The notes below the pieces were generated by a model. That model ran no database searches, had not been told where the DNA came from, and saw only the letters and a program-made list of their open reading frames with translations. Below, piece by piece: positions 13,300 to 25,112 of a DNA stretch of 64,000 nt. Where the stretch lies: positions 62,001 through 126,000 of the forward strand of contig NW_026705295.1 in assembly GCF_029867415.1 (NCBI RefSeq). The letters are read 5' to 3'. Position numbers and translations under genes: made by a program. The stretch comes from Vicia villosa. Lineage: Eukaryota > Streptophyta > Magnoliopsida > Fabales > Fabaceae. Within the stretch, counting starts at the first letter, position 1, and every line of letters starts with the position of its first letter.

Positions 13300-13640
13300 C
13301 ACTACAAAAAAATCACGTAAATTGCGACGGTTTAATTATGGCATTTAACTGCCACAATTTACTGAAAATTGTAACGGTTTTATTAGCCGACGTAATAATA
13401 ATACTAAAATGACGGTTTTGACCACCACTATTTACACAATTTATTTATGAAAAATTTTCAGAAGCACGCATAAATTTTCCTCTTCAAATAATGAGTTAAA
13501 AATAATTAATAAAATTAATTAAAAAAATAACCCTAAGGAATCCACATTTTCCCTATTTGTCATCAACATAACACACTTTTCGTCATTGTTACAATCAATC
13601 GAACCCTAAAATTAATCAAATTTGAACGCTAAAATTATTC
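13300..13640 (+). mobile_element. Lone CACTA-type terminus
   Basis: CACTACAAAAAAATCACG starts at 13300 and is followed by repeated 'acggttt' motifs, as in the ends of legume CACTA elements. No GTAGTG partner was found on the right side, so this is a one-ended remnant, probably cut off before the hAT element at 13708. Confidence 0.55.
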
Positions 13641-14679
13641 ACCCTAATGAAGCTTTGTGAGAGAAACATCATTTGTCCATCTAAAATTTTAAGGTAATAG
13701 GTGAGTGCAGAGCTAGCCTTGGACAAAGACAAACAAGTATATAAAAAATGGAGGCCTCAATTTGAGAGATGTATATAAAAAATTATAATACTAAAGTAAT
13801 AAAATATATATATTTGTTACCGGAATTAATAAATAGTACAGTGTTTGTGAATCAACGACTAGTCTATTGCTTTGAATGCTTATTGTCATATAATTTTCAT
13901 TACAATTCATTATTTCATTACATTTCAATAAATAAAAATGGAGGTAACCCTATTCCTATCAAATTTTTAATTTTCTTTACAACTCACTATTTCATTACAT
14001 TTCAGTAAATTAATTACATAGGTTCTCAAATTTTAATTATAATTTTTCTTATACAATCAATTAAAATAGAGATTTTTAATCAAATTTTATTTTTAATTAT
14101 TTATTATAATCTTTATAATTTTATTTTAATTTATTTTAGTATAAATTTTAAAAATTATTTATATATTATAATTAAATATTTAAAAATTTATAATTAACTT
14201 ATTATTATCAAATTTTTATGATAAAATCAAATTCACTATTTATTTATACTTTGATTTATTATTTTTATGATCATAAAAATAAAAATTTTACCAGTCAGAT
14301 AAACCTACGTATTAGGATCAAGACGTTGTTTAGACTAACTCCTGTATTTTTTAATCATATGACTTGGTTTTTCGCAACTGAAGTAAGAGAAAACACTACT
14401 TTCGAAATGAGACGAAATTTGTTTCCTAGAAATTAGAACAATTAAGGTCCTTAAAATATTTTTATTCTTAATTCAGTTAATCATATTGTGATTTTGAGTT
14501 CTTTAATGATTTGCAGATGATCTTCTTATCCGTATTGAAATTCTTTTTCATATGTTTGATCTTGTATTTGAGATTCATTTTCATTTCGAAGGCGGGTAAA
14601 AAGTCAATTTTTTATGGTTTTTTCTTTAGCCACCTCCCTATGGGGGTCACCCCCAGCGAAAAACTCAAATTACCCCTGC

Positions 14680-14832
14680 TACGGAAATGAACTTCCGAAG
14701 CACTTTTTTTTTAAAATTTCCACAATTCGGAAGTGCATCTCCGAAAACACCTCATGGGGGGTGTTTTCGGAGATGAACTTCCGAAAACACATTTGTTCAG
14801 ATTTTGGGGGGTTTCGGAAATGAACTTCCGAA
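14680..14832. repeat. 20-bp palindrome cluster (left)
   Basis: Four copies of TTCGGA-(A/G)-(A/G)-TG-(A/C)-A-(C/T)-(C/T)-TCCGAA at 14680 (one mismatch), 14726, 14766 and 14813, just inside the left TIR of the PMD element. Confidence 0.85.
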
Positions 14833-15035
14833 TTATGCAGAAACCGGTTTTTTTTTTATGTTTTTCACAGTCTCGTATTTTTAATTAAAGGAAACCGGGA
14901 AATAAAATAAATGACATATAAACAGAAAAAACTAATATGATAAAAAAAAGTAATATATACAAGCCGATCCAAATCCAAATAAAAATAGTGTGCTAAAGAT
15001 ACAATCCGAAAATAAAAAATAAATAAACCCGACCA

Positions 15036-17084
15036 CTACTGGGTGTGCCTAACCCTCTCACCCTGGGCCCTCCTCTGCCGCCTGTATGCCGCCGCACGGC
15101 CCGCATCAGTGACGATCATCTCCATCACGGCGACTGCCTCTGGACCGCCCTGATGAACGACACCTCGATCCAACGCGTCCCGCCCAAGCATCTCTATCCG
15201 CTGGCAGATCGGCAGGAGATCAATGGCGTGGTCATCCTCGGCCTGCTGGTTCTCCAGGATCTCCTCGTGTGCTGGCCTAGGAGCGCCGGGAGCGTCGGGT
15301 GTCAGCAGAGGATGAGACACCCGGTAGAACCATGTGACGTACCCCTCCACACTGTGCCAGTCCTAGGTGACCCGCATGAGACGGTACTCCTCCGGTACCA
15401 CATGATGCTCCCAATCGTCCCACATGGCAGTGAGCTGCACTCTGGTCACTGTGTCAGGAGCAGCCTCGAAGGGTGACCTGGGTATCATCTGCACGAATCG
15501 AAACTGCCGCATGCACCGCTCAGGGAGATACCGGACCATGATGGTAGTCCCGCATGCCAACTAGCCAGAATATAGAGATATGCCGTCAAAGGGGACAATC
15601 TGAGTGTAGTCGTTGAACGGCCTCTAGGTGATGTCGTCGTGCATCGTGCGGTCCAGGTACCCACGGTATGGTCCCACCGCATTGTTCCCCCTCTGGAGAA
15701 CGTATCTGGCGGCCCTGGGCATGGCGTCAATGTACGCAGGATCGATGTGGAAACCGTGGATGCGGGAGAAGTAGGAGATGATCCAGCTCTGAAACATAAA
15801 TAAATACGAAACATAAGTAAATACGAAACACAAATACGAAACATAAATAAATACGAAACAATTAAAATGAAACGTACCGTGAGTAGTGTGTAGGATCCAA
15901 CCAACTGCCTCGTCCTCCAGTTGGAGGCCTCATTCAGCTTCTGGTAGAGGTATGCCAGAGTAGCTGCCCCCCAGTTCCACTGGTGAACGGTATCTAGGTC
16001 CATGAAGTAGCGGAGGTAGGTCACGTCGACGTACCTTGCACTCTTGTCCACAAAGCATGCAGCGCCTACCACATGCATGTACCAGCACCGGAGAGCGCAG
16101 CCGCGGTGATACTGTGTGAATAGATCGTCACCCGCGGCTTCGGCATCGGCCGCCGCGTCCAGGTGGTGCTCGAAATAGCGGCTCAGTGTGGTGAACCGGA
16201 TATGAGGCCTAGATGTCGTGGCGCACTCAAAGTCAGCAACTTCGGGCTCCATGCCCAAATAGAGCGCCATCCACTGACTGGCCTCGACCCTCTGGATCTG
16301 GGAGTGGTTCAACAGCGGCCCCCTGATGGGCAGGTGGAGAAGACACTGCACATCATGCAAGGTGATCGTAATCTCCCCAACCGGCAATTGGAAAGAAGAC
16401 GTCTCCTTGTGCCAGCACTCCACAAATGCCCCCTGCATGTCGTGGCTGATGGTGGTGTACCCCGTCATGCAGAGCCCGCTAAGCCCTGAACCTCGCTCCG
16501 CATCGTTAAACCACTCAGCTGCTGGTTTAAACAGACTGAAAATCTTTCGGGTATGGTTCACCATTTTCAAAGGATCTCTCTCCTGTTACAAAAAAAAACA
16601 AATAAAAGCATATGTTAAATAGACCGTTAAGAAAATATCGAATAAACGTCTAAATTATAAACGGTTAAATTAAAAAAAATACCTCTCCCTCCCAGATACG
16701 CCTAGCGACGTGGTCGCGGTAGGATATCAGCACGAAAGTGTCAATGGGCCCTCCCGGGTAGCTGTCCTCATGCTCATCCTCCTCCCCAGGTGGAGGGTCA
16801 ACATCCGGTACCCCCTCCGGCTCAAGGTATGGCACTGCCACCTCCTCTTCCTCCTCCTCCTCCTCCTCCTCTCGCTGGCGGGAAGAAGATACCCGAGCCA
16901 GCCGACTCCTAGATCCAGATGAAGAGGTACTCTCTCCCACGTCCACGGGAACTCGCACACGGCGTCCCCGGCCCTGCCCCCATCCCTGGGTCGACGCCAG
17001 CTGCGTCGCCGCCCGCTCGAGTCTAGCCGACGCAGTCTGGGTATCTCTACCCTGTCTGATGCATGCTGGTTGGTTGCCTGACAT
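15036..17084 (-). pseudogene. Plant mobile domain (PMD) protein gene with three TAG stops
   Basis: Three exons join in phase 0 with GT-AG borders: 16683-17084 (134 codons), 15878-16582 (235) and 15036-15788 (251), about 619 aa. Exon 1 has an Arg/Ser-rich part and a run of ten Glu ending in 'PGGPIDTFVLISYRDHVARR'. Exon 2 holds the core PMD: 'GLSGLCMTGYTTISHDMQGA', an ITITLHDVQCLLHLPIRG segment and a tail with 'WNWGAATLAYLYQ'. Exon 3 continues in one frame to TAA but contains TAG at 15624-15626, 15561-15563 and 15363-15365. There is no frameshift. This matches the transposon-borne relatives of MAIN/MAIL1, often labelled 'phosphatase 7 long form homolog'; the phosphatase label does not imply activity. 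The role of PMD in transposons is unknown. Start chosen: first Met of exon 1, because the upstream sequence lacks a further exon. Confidence 0.8.
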
Positions 17085-17159
17085 GTTCCTGTAAACAATT
17101 GAAATCGATTAATATGCGAGACAAAAGAAAAAACAAAAAAAATTGCACTTCTGATACAG

Positions 17160-17712
17160 TTCGGAAGTTCATTTCCGAAAACTGGGATGGAGGTGTTTTC
17201 GGAAATGAACTTCCGAAACACCCCTGCGCAGAACTTCTCTGCAACCTCCAATGGCAGACCCCAAAATCAAACTTCAAAACAACCCATAATGCTTCTAAAC
17301 AACCTAAATACTACTAACAACCTACCCCTATATCATTTATGCAATTGAAAACAACCCTAACATGCATTTGAAATATGGATCTAACAAATATAAAACTTAC
17401 AAATTGAGTGATTTGAGGGCTTTTGAATATAGTATAGCAAGGTGATTGGAGCCTTTGCTGCAGCCTTGGAAGTGTGTTAGCAGAAAATCTCAGAGGAGTT
17501 GAGTTTGATATTGGTTTAGGGTAAATGATTTGGGGGGAGGGGGCTGTTTTGCTTAATCTGCAAAACGCGCAATATTTCGGAAATGAACTTCCGAAATGGT
17601 GTTTTCGGAAGTGCATTTCCGAAATAAGTCAAATTTTTTTAAAAAAATGGCGCTTTCGGAGATGCATCTCCGAAAACACCTTTTTCTTGCATTTCGGAAA
17701 TGCATTTCCGAA
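17160..17712. repeat. 20-bp palindrome cluster (right)
   Basis: Six more copies of the same palindrome at 17160, 17198, 17576, 17604, 17655 and 17693. The first two flank the start side of the PMD gene (5' of exon 1); the last four lie next to the right TIR. Confidence 0.85.
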
Positions 17713-17843
17713 GTCAGGGGTAGTTTGGGTTTTTCAGCAGAGGTGGGCTAGAAGGTTGGGAGGTGGCCAAAGAAATTTCCTTTTTTATTAGGGGTCTATT
17801 TTTTTGTTTGTCTTGGGCCTCTAAAAAGTCGGAACCGACCCTG

Positions 17844-19028
17844 AATGAGTGGATTCTCCCACTTATATATTCAAGTCACCACATTCCTATTCAACGTAAC
17901 ACTATTTCCCATTTATTCACATTTATATTATTATTCTAACCTAAGTTACAGTGTTGGCAAACTCGTCATACTTGCCCTCATTTTTTTTTCAAGACATCAG
18001 AAGATTTAAAGTCCACTCTCTCAAATATGTATGTTCTATCCCATTATATCTTTTTACATAGTTAAATATGTATGTTCTATCCCATTCTATCCTTTGTCAT
18101 TGTCACCCTAAATAAAAATAGATTTCGTCTATTTTCATTAGAGACGCGTTTTTGTACTACTATTTTTGAAATATGGCGTTTGAGACGTTTTCTTTCTATT
18201 AACATACATATGCCATTTGAATTTAGACAATTTCGAAGAAGAAAATAAATACTTAATCTAACAACTAACAAAATGCCAAATGCCTAAGATATAGATAACG
18301 TTACGATCGTGATTACCAATTTACCATGCATGAAAACGAAACTAAGGATAATAATAGCTTCGCGTAGACGCGTTTTTGCTTTTTAACAGAAAATGACCAT
18401 ACGTGAAAACGATACCTTCTCTCATATTATTGACGCCAGTTTTTTAATTTGCAATTTTTAATAGAAAAAAAAAATGAGATTGTTCTCTTTTGTTACCGGT
18501 TTCCTTTTCACGTGGGTTATGATAAAGTAAGTTTTATTGTTATTCATACTACTACTAAATAGAATTTTATCGTCTCAAATTTGTTTCCATTAAAAATGTA
18601 GTATGATTTTAGTCCATAATATAGGTCTTTGATTGTGTTTATATTGATTATTAGGTCATGGTGGAATACTCGGCGGGCGAGCACCGAGTTGTCCATTACG
18701 AACTAAGGTTGATATTCAACGTGTTTTAGCACATGTGGTTTATGAGGTGTCCAAGAGATAACAGTTTGAGAGATGACAGTCAAAGGAAAAAACTATCCCT
18801 TTAAAATTTGAGGAATAAGAATAGATTTTCCCTTACTCCCACGTACACGTCAAAAAGTTATGGAGAATTGTTTATCTCCTTCTTTCTCGATCTAAGGAGC
18901 CCACAATAAATACTTCAACCTTAGGATTTAGAAATTCATTCACTAATTTTATCAGACTTAGCATATAGTGCCTCTTGCAACCATACACACAAGCAAGCAC
19001 TCTCCCATTATTGTATTTCACAAGTACA
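17844..19028 (+). other. Spacer and likely gypsy LTR end
   Basis: 17844-18600 shows nothing beyond a direct repeat of 'aaatatgtatgttctatccc' (18025 and 18064). From about 18640 to 19028 the sequence looks like the end of a Ty3/gypsy LTR, closing with '...cacaagtaca' before 'attggtgcctagcatg', which could be a decayed PBS. The LTR start could not be placed. Confidence 0.4.
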
Positions 19029-20830
19029 ATTGGTGCCTAGCATGTAGTCTCAGTAAAACTAACCTAGATCATACTTAAACCAACTTTTAACCGCTTCAGC
19101 TACCTTTTTCACGATGGAGACACAATGAAGCTCTGCCACACCTACCAGTGCCAACCCCGGGAACTAAGAAACTTTAGCAGAGATGTGGACTGCTATGGAG
19201 GAGTTACACCGCTCTAACCAGGCTTTTGAGGCGAATGTCCTAACCCTTCAGGAGCTGCACCATGCGGATTTCTATAGAATACAATTTTTGGACCCCTAAC
19301 ATCTCTTAGATGGTTCGGATTTTTTTACAAAAAATTATTGAGTCATACATACACATATAGATAATAACATAACTTTTTATTTAGTCATGTATGCAATTAT
19401 CAATTAACAACGAAATTTATCATTATTTGGATAACAACTTTCAATTTAATATACAAAAATAACATTAGATAAAAGAGGAATAAAAAACATAAAATAGTAA
19501 CATAAAACAATATCAAAAATATTATAATGAAATAGAAAAAAAGAGGAGATGAAAGATTAGAGAAGATGAAAAAGAAAGAGCAGAAGAGATGAGAGATTAT
19601 ATAGGAAGAGGAACATTAAAATACATAATTGAAAGAGAGAACAATAGAATAAAAATAATAAGATGAAAAAGAAAGAACTTAAGAGATGAAAGACTAGAAA
19701 AGAAGAGGTGATATGTACTTGGAAAAGAAGATGAGAAGAATGAGCAATACCGATAGATATTTTAGAAGACTTAAACTGAAACTTTAAGATTGGGGAAAAG
19801 AAAATCATTTGTAATTGTAAGGCTAAGATATAATAGGTTTGAGTTTGGTTTGGATATAGGTTATGTGAAGTTTCAGAATTGTAATATAATGCGGTTTGGT
19901 TTGGTTTATAAAATCCAAACCGCAAACTAAATTGAACCGCACGGTTTGTTAAAAAATGGCCCAAACACATCCGAACCAAATGAAGTTTTTTGCGGTTTCG
20001 ATTTGGTTTGGTTTTTGCGATTTTATATTGGGTCGGTTTGGTTTTGAACACCCTTAACTATGACACCTTTGACAGACTAAAATTGGACGCATATGAGCTC
20101 CACCATTTCAGAGGCTCTTTGGTGAGATGCCCCATCCTCATAGAACATAAACATCAAATAACCTATTTTCAACTTGCTAGGGACAACACTATCAACGCTC
20201 TATATGAGAAAGAATTATCCTCTACAAATGGTTGTATCAGTGTAATCCAAGGGGATCAATAAACCTCCCAAAGATGCCATAATGACAGTCTAAGGATCAG
20301 AAGGGCGACTATGGAAGTTATCTCCATGCAATAAACTAGGCACATATATGGGCGACTATGGAAGTTATCCACATGTCACTGAGGTGAATTTTGTATATTT
20401 AGACCTTATAATAGAGCATGATGTGGAGAGGCTTACCCCTAAAGAGACCTGAAAAAGGTTCAAATCGGGCCCTAGAAAATCTATACCACCAAACTAGGCA
20501 GATATATGACAAGAATCGAAGAGTAAGACATGGTCGTCATACTCCAAAAAAATCGAACTATTCACCTACGACCTTTTTGATATTCCTAGGAATGACACCA
20601 GGGTCGTGTGTCTTTACCTTAACCATTAATCCCACGGTGAACCCAATAACATAGATAAAACACAAGGTTGGAAAGGAAAAACCTGAGGCCATAGACAAAG
20701 AAGTGAGGAAATTGAAGAAAGAAAGTTTCATTAAAGAGATCAAGTATCCGACCTGGTTAGCAAACATGGTGATGGTTCAAAAAGCATCCCACAAATGGTG
20801 AATGTGTGTAGATTTTGGCGTCATGTCTGG
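19029..20830 (+). pseudogene. Decayed Ty3/gypsy element: gag, protease and RT pieces
   Basis: Possible gag N-terminal sequence lies at 19130-19290 ('AMEELHRSNQAFEANVLTLQ'). A protease-adjacent piece at about 20060-20270 reads 'DTFDRLKLDAYELHHFRGSL' (compare the Tat protease region DAFKKLRL...FRGSLVGF). The N-terminal RT lies at about 20660-20820: 'KEVRKLKKESFIKEIKYPTW', then LANMVMVQKA and MCVDFG. Pieces are in the right order but full of stops. About 19290-20050 interrupts gag and protease; it ends with repeated 'ggtttggtttgg' and 'tttgaacaccc', like the end of a hAT MITE, but I did not find its left end. Confidence 0.6.
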
Positions 20831-20949
20831 GGTTTGTTTAATTAACACTTTGATTTTCTTATAAACAAATTTTGTGAAAAGTACATTTAAGTTTTTGATG
20901 TTTTATGTCTTCTAGTGTCACGACACGTGTGTTATTGCTACATGCACAT

Positions 20950-22340
20950 GTTGCTAACTCTAGTTTATAAAGGAGATCTTGAGCCAGAGAGAACATTCAT
21001 ACTTTTGAGGAAATACCAAGTTCCAACTTAACACCCAGGAACCCCTGTTCATGCTCTTCTGTTTGAAGACCTTGAAAAAGATTTTAGAGGAAATCAATAA
21101 GGACAAGAAGAATTTGTGGATTAAATTGATATTATTGGCATTGCTAAAGATATGGAAAAATAATTAGAAATTATGGTGTGGTCCAATTTGATTTTAAACC
21201 AATGATGTTTCAAATTCTTCAATCCATTGGACAATACTCGGGTGCTGGCACTAATGATCCACACTTACACTTAAGGCATTCATTAGAGATTGCTAGAAAT
21301 TTCAAGATCTCTAGAGTAACTGGTGATGCTTTTAGGTTGATGTTGTTTCCCTACAGCCTATTGGATAGAGCTAAAATTTGGCTCAATTCTTTGGAACCAA
21401 ATTCCATAACCATGTTAAATGACTTTCTTGAACAGTTCTTAGCCAAATACTTCCCTCATGTCAAGAATGCTAAGATAAGATATGAAATCACCTCATTTAG
21501 ACAAGGGGGATTAATCTTTGTATGATGCGTTGAAAAGATTTAAATAATGGTTGAGACAATGTCCACGCCATGGGATTCCAATATGTATTCAGTTAGAAAT
21601 ATTTTATAATGGTTTTATTCCATCCTCAAGAAATATTTGGATGCACCATCGGATGGTGCATTATTTTCAAAATCTTATCAAGAATTTGATAATTTGATTG
21701 AGAGTATGATCGCCAACACTTTTCAATGGCCAGTCACAAAGGCCATAATTGTCATAGTTCCAAGGAAGCCATCTGGTGTTCATGAAGTCATTAAGAAAAC
21801 AACTTTTGGTGCTCAAATGATTGAAATCCACTAAATGATGAAAAAAATATTCACACCTTCTAACGCGCTACTTGTTGAGCTTGTCAAAGTTATGACTAAT
21901 GCTTTTGAAGTTGCGTGTGTTTATTATGGAGGAGTCCACTTGTTTGAGGAATTCTCAGCAAGCCCAATGTATGTTACATATGTGAGAAACCAAAAGTATA
22001 ACAAACCATACAACAACACTTACACCCTAAGTAAGGCGTAATCACCCAAATTTCTCATGGAGCAATGAGCAAAGTCAACTGAAGCCTCAAGCACCATAAA
22101 TCCTCTTGGTTTTTTGCGCATAATCATGATGTCTATACACATGGAAACAACTAGTTGAAATCCATTCTAAAGTCCTTTATTCAAAAAACCAAGAATCAAT
22201 TTCAACCTCAAGGAGTATTTATCAAGAATTTAGAAACTCTGATGGGGCGGAATTCTACTGCTAAGTTCAAGAACCATTGGAGCACTTCCTAGGTCCACTG
22301 AATCACATGCATCTACCTCTGGTACTAAAAGTATTAAAAC
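20950..22340 (+). pseudogene. Athila-like gag remnant
   Basis: The translation at 21178-21525 has the Athila gag core: FELKP-like 'FDFKPMMFQILQSIGQYSG', DPHLHLRHSLEI, FRLMLFPYSLLDRAKIWLNS, FLAKYFP and KNAKIRYEITSFRQ. Frameshifts follow at 21525 and 21600, and more gag-like sequence continues to about 22040 and beyond. Upstream (20985-21170) 'EPERTF' and similar pieces fit the Athila gag N-terminus. No zinc knuckle or pol was seen before the LTR at 22345. Dead copy. Confidence 0.7.
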
Positions 22341-23405
22341 TTGTTGTTGTACCCCAAAATTTTCCCTCTTGTTTTCAACCCTAATTGTCTTATTGCTTCA
22401 CATTCATATGCATCTATCTATTAGGCTATGACAATCACAATCATTCATTTCATTAGTTTTCTAAGGCATGGGATCAAGGTTTTCTTATAATTTAGGTTTT
22501 CCCCATTTCAGAGGGTGGTTCATCTGGTTATCACACTCAATTTCACACTTAAGTGAGTCAAGGATTGGTTTGTCATTATCATGATCTTAATCATCAAGGC
22601 ACAAGGATCAATTTCTTCTTGAAGAAGGCTCAAGTGCTAGGCTTTCGTCAAGTGAAAATCATGGTTTAGGTTTCTAAATTAAGCTTCAAGGTGCATCACT
22701 CAAAGGATCATCAAGAATCAAGATCATCATTCCATGGTCCTAAAAATGATTCAATATGTCTATCAGTGGTCAAAGGTTCTAGGGTTTTATTGATTTTGAA
22801 AATACTTGATTCATCTGAAAAAGTCAACACAATTGCTTAAAAGTCAAACTTCAACTTTAGGGTTTTTTGGTCAACCATGGTCATGACAAGTAAAATTTCA
22901 AGAAAATATGGATGATTGATGAGTTTGATCAATTGGATTCATGAAAATCAAGAAAACTTGGAAAATTGATCATTTTGAATAAACTTAGAATTTTTTCTAA
23001 GTACTAAAATATCATGTTCGTGGAGGTGACTTTTCAAGGTTGTAACTTCCTCCTCAAGCATCCGTTTTAAGCAAACAAGGGATACAATTTAAGATCTCAT
23101 ATGATACTATATCACGGGGAAGAGTTTGAATTCAAAATCATTCCTCAACCCCAATTTTTGACCCTAAAATCATACATCAATTGCATATTAATCATTAATC
23201 AAGAGCACCATTGTGAGGCTCTATCTTTGATACTGTGATTGTCTCTGAGGGGAATCATCAAGCACTTTTAACTTTTTTTTTATTTGTTCATACTAACCAA
23301 AATCAAAAAATATGTGTTTTGTCTCTTTTGTTTATATTTTACAGATAAAAGATCGGGCAAAAATCAAAACAGTGCAAGAAAACTTTTTTTTGGAAAATTG
23401 AAGGT

Positions 23406-24233
23406 GGAAATCGATTTACCCCTATGGGAAATCGATTTCCTGTGCGCAAAATTCAAAAAATTATAAGGAGGGAAGCTTGACATCATTTTGGCACCTTTTT
23501 ATTTGATCATTTTACCAATTTTCCACCTCACCAAAATTAATCCCTTCATTAAAACCACTTAAACCTCATTTTACCATTTTTACCATTTAAATACCATTTA
23601 AGTACCAATTAAACACAAGTTAATTAACCAAGAGCAAGTGACCAAATTGCCACTACTCTTGCTCTCATCCTATAAATTGAGGTCTCTACTCTCTCATTTC
23701 TCAAGCTTGGAGAGCCAAAAAATTGCTTGCAAATTCATTTCTCACCCTTTCCAAAACCCTCACCCAAAGTTCATTCTCATAGAATTAGTGAGATTCACAT
23801 TGAATCTTACTAATTTTGAACTAAACCTCCTACATTTCTCTCTTTGCTTTGTTTGTTCATCTCCAATTTTGAAGGATCTACACACTTTGTGCTTGTTCTT
23901 GAAGTTACTCCAACAATTTGTTTCAAGAATTGGTAAATTCCTAAATTCTAAGATGCAGATCTTTGTTGCTTGTGTTCAATGCATCTTTGATGCTATATTG
24001 GTCCTATTTGATGGTGATTTGGTGGAAAATTCGTGCTCCAATGGATATGTGATCATAAGGTGTTTGTAAGTTTGCCTAAATCAAGTTTCAAAGTTCATAA
24101 TGCTGTTTTTTTGAAAACTGTGCGCAGGAAATCGATTTCCTACAGAGGGAAATCGATTTCCACTCTGTTTTTTGCGCCAGATCTGAATTCTGCAGGCAGG
24201 AAATCGATTTCCTACAGAGGTAAATCGATTTCC
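23406..24233. repeat. Three pairs of GGAAATCGATTTCC palindromes, 21-bp spacing
   Basis: Cores AAATCGATTT begin at 23408/23429, 24129/24150 and 24201/24222. In every pair the two cores are exactly 21 bp apart, about two helical turns. Between members the spacer is 'cccctatggg' or 'cctacagagg' type. Short 'tgcgc' motifs lie next to several copies. Confidence 0.9.
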
Positions 24234-24985
24234 AGTGAGGCAGAATGCTTGTTTTTGCTATTTTTGACTTGTTTTTGGTTCTAACTCTTCTTCTACTCCA
24301 TTCTTTTGATATTTTCTTTGAATCACAAATTAGAGGCCTAATTTCTCTCTAATTTCAATGGACTTAGGGCGTCGATAGGATGAGAATCCAAATCCGCAAA
24401 ATTAAGTGATTGAAATTACGGATGAAAGGAGCTTTTAATGTGGTTCCATCTTTTGTTTCTCTTTATTTTGATCGATGAAAGTCTTAACACCTTGAGAATT
24501 CTTATGGATTCTTGGTAAAGACTAGATCACTCACCATTTTTCTTTTCGTGCGGTATTGCTTTCGGAGAGTGATCTACATATCGCTTCTCTCGCATGCATT
24601 AGCACATAAAGTTTTAACCGGCCTCGTTGTAGGGTGATTTCTACATAAATCACTTGGCGATCTGCTTAACATAGTGCAATATTTCGTGTCCCGAATCAAA
24701 AAGATCAAATATGGAAGAGAATTGTATGCGGTTGATTTAAGACTTATGGAGGTTTATCGTGTAGTCGCTATGATTTTATCAAGCTTCTGATAAATGTCCA
24801 TTGAATTTAAATCCGAGAACATCCTTCACTCACCATCGATCTTTATTACTAACTTTGATAACATACTTGACAAGTTTCAAGATGGTTATCTTTAACATCT
24901 CACAACTAACTTTAATTTCCGCACTTTATTGTATTGCTCTTTATATTTCTCGCTTTATCGCTTTATTTTATCATTTGATCATATT

Positions 24986-25112
24986 TACATTCCGCTATTT
25001 TCTCTTTGTCCATTTGGACGTTTATATTCCGCTATTTTCTCTTTGTCCATTTGGACACTATGTTTATGTTTCCGCTATTTTCTTTTTGTCCACTTGGACC
25101 ATACTTTACTTT
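24986..25112 (+). repeat. Short tandem repeat in LTR
   Basis: Three copies of 'ttccgctattttctctttgtccatttggac' with small changes, spaced about 37-50 bp apart. Confidence 0.8.

Larger units (their letters stand above)
14616..17780 (-). mobile_element. PMD-carrying DNA transposon (MULE-like)
   Basis: Imperfect TIRs of about 70 bp: the left begins GGTTTTTTCTTTAGCCACC and the right, in reverse, GGAAATTTCTTTGGCCACC. Both continue with 'gaaaaac(t/c)caaa(t/c)tacccctg'. The flanks share TTTTTTAT (14608-14615 and 17781-17788), an 8-bp duplication (9 bp if one mismatch is allowed). Long TIRs, an 8-9 bp duplication and a PMD cargo fit a Mutator-like element, but no MURA transposase is present. Ten copies of a 20-bp palindrome sit in its outer parts. 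Confidence 0.75.
13708..17843. mobile_element. hAT-like element, interrupted by a PMD element
   Basis: The left end is CAGAGCTAGCCTTGG (13708) and the right end in reverse is CAGGGTCGGTTCCGAC (17843). Inside both ends lie matching 'gacaaaca' and 'aggcctc/aggccca' stretches. The flanks GGTGAGTG (13700-13707) and AATGAGTG (17844-17851) match at 6 of 8 bases, as expected for an aged 8-bp hAT duplication. It resembles the element at 30936-31484 (CAGGGCCGACCCTGG end, 'gggcctcaaa' inside). No transposase remains. About 0.97 kb is native; the rest is the insertion at 14616-17780. Confidence 0.75.

Noticed and set aside
15045..15476. 143-codon plus-strand frame
   Set aside because: Antisense shadow of the PMD gene exon 3, open because of its high GC.
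19557..20051. 164-codon minus-strand frame
   Set aside because: Low-complexity Phe/Leu/Ser reading of an A- and GA-rich transposon end.
23638..24284. Open frames of 143 and 83 codons in the LTR
   Set aside because: They run over the palindrome pairs and AT-rich LTR sequence. The repeated 'KSISYRGKSIS' is a reading of the palindromes, not a protein motif.
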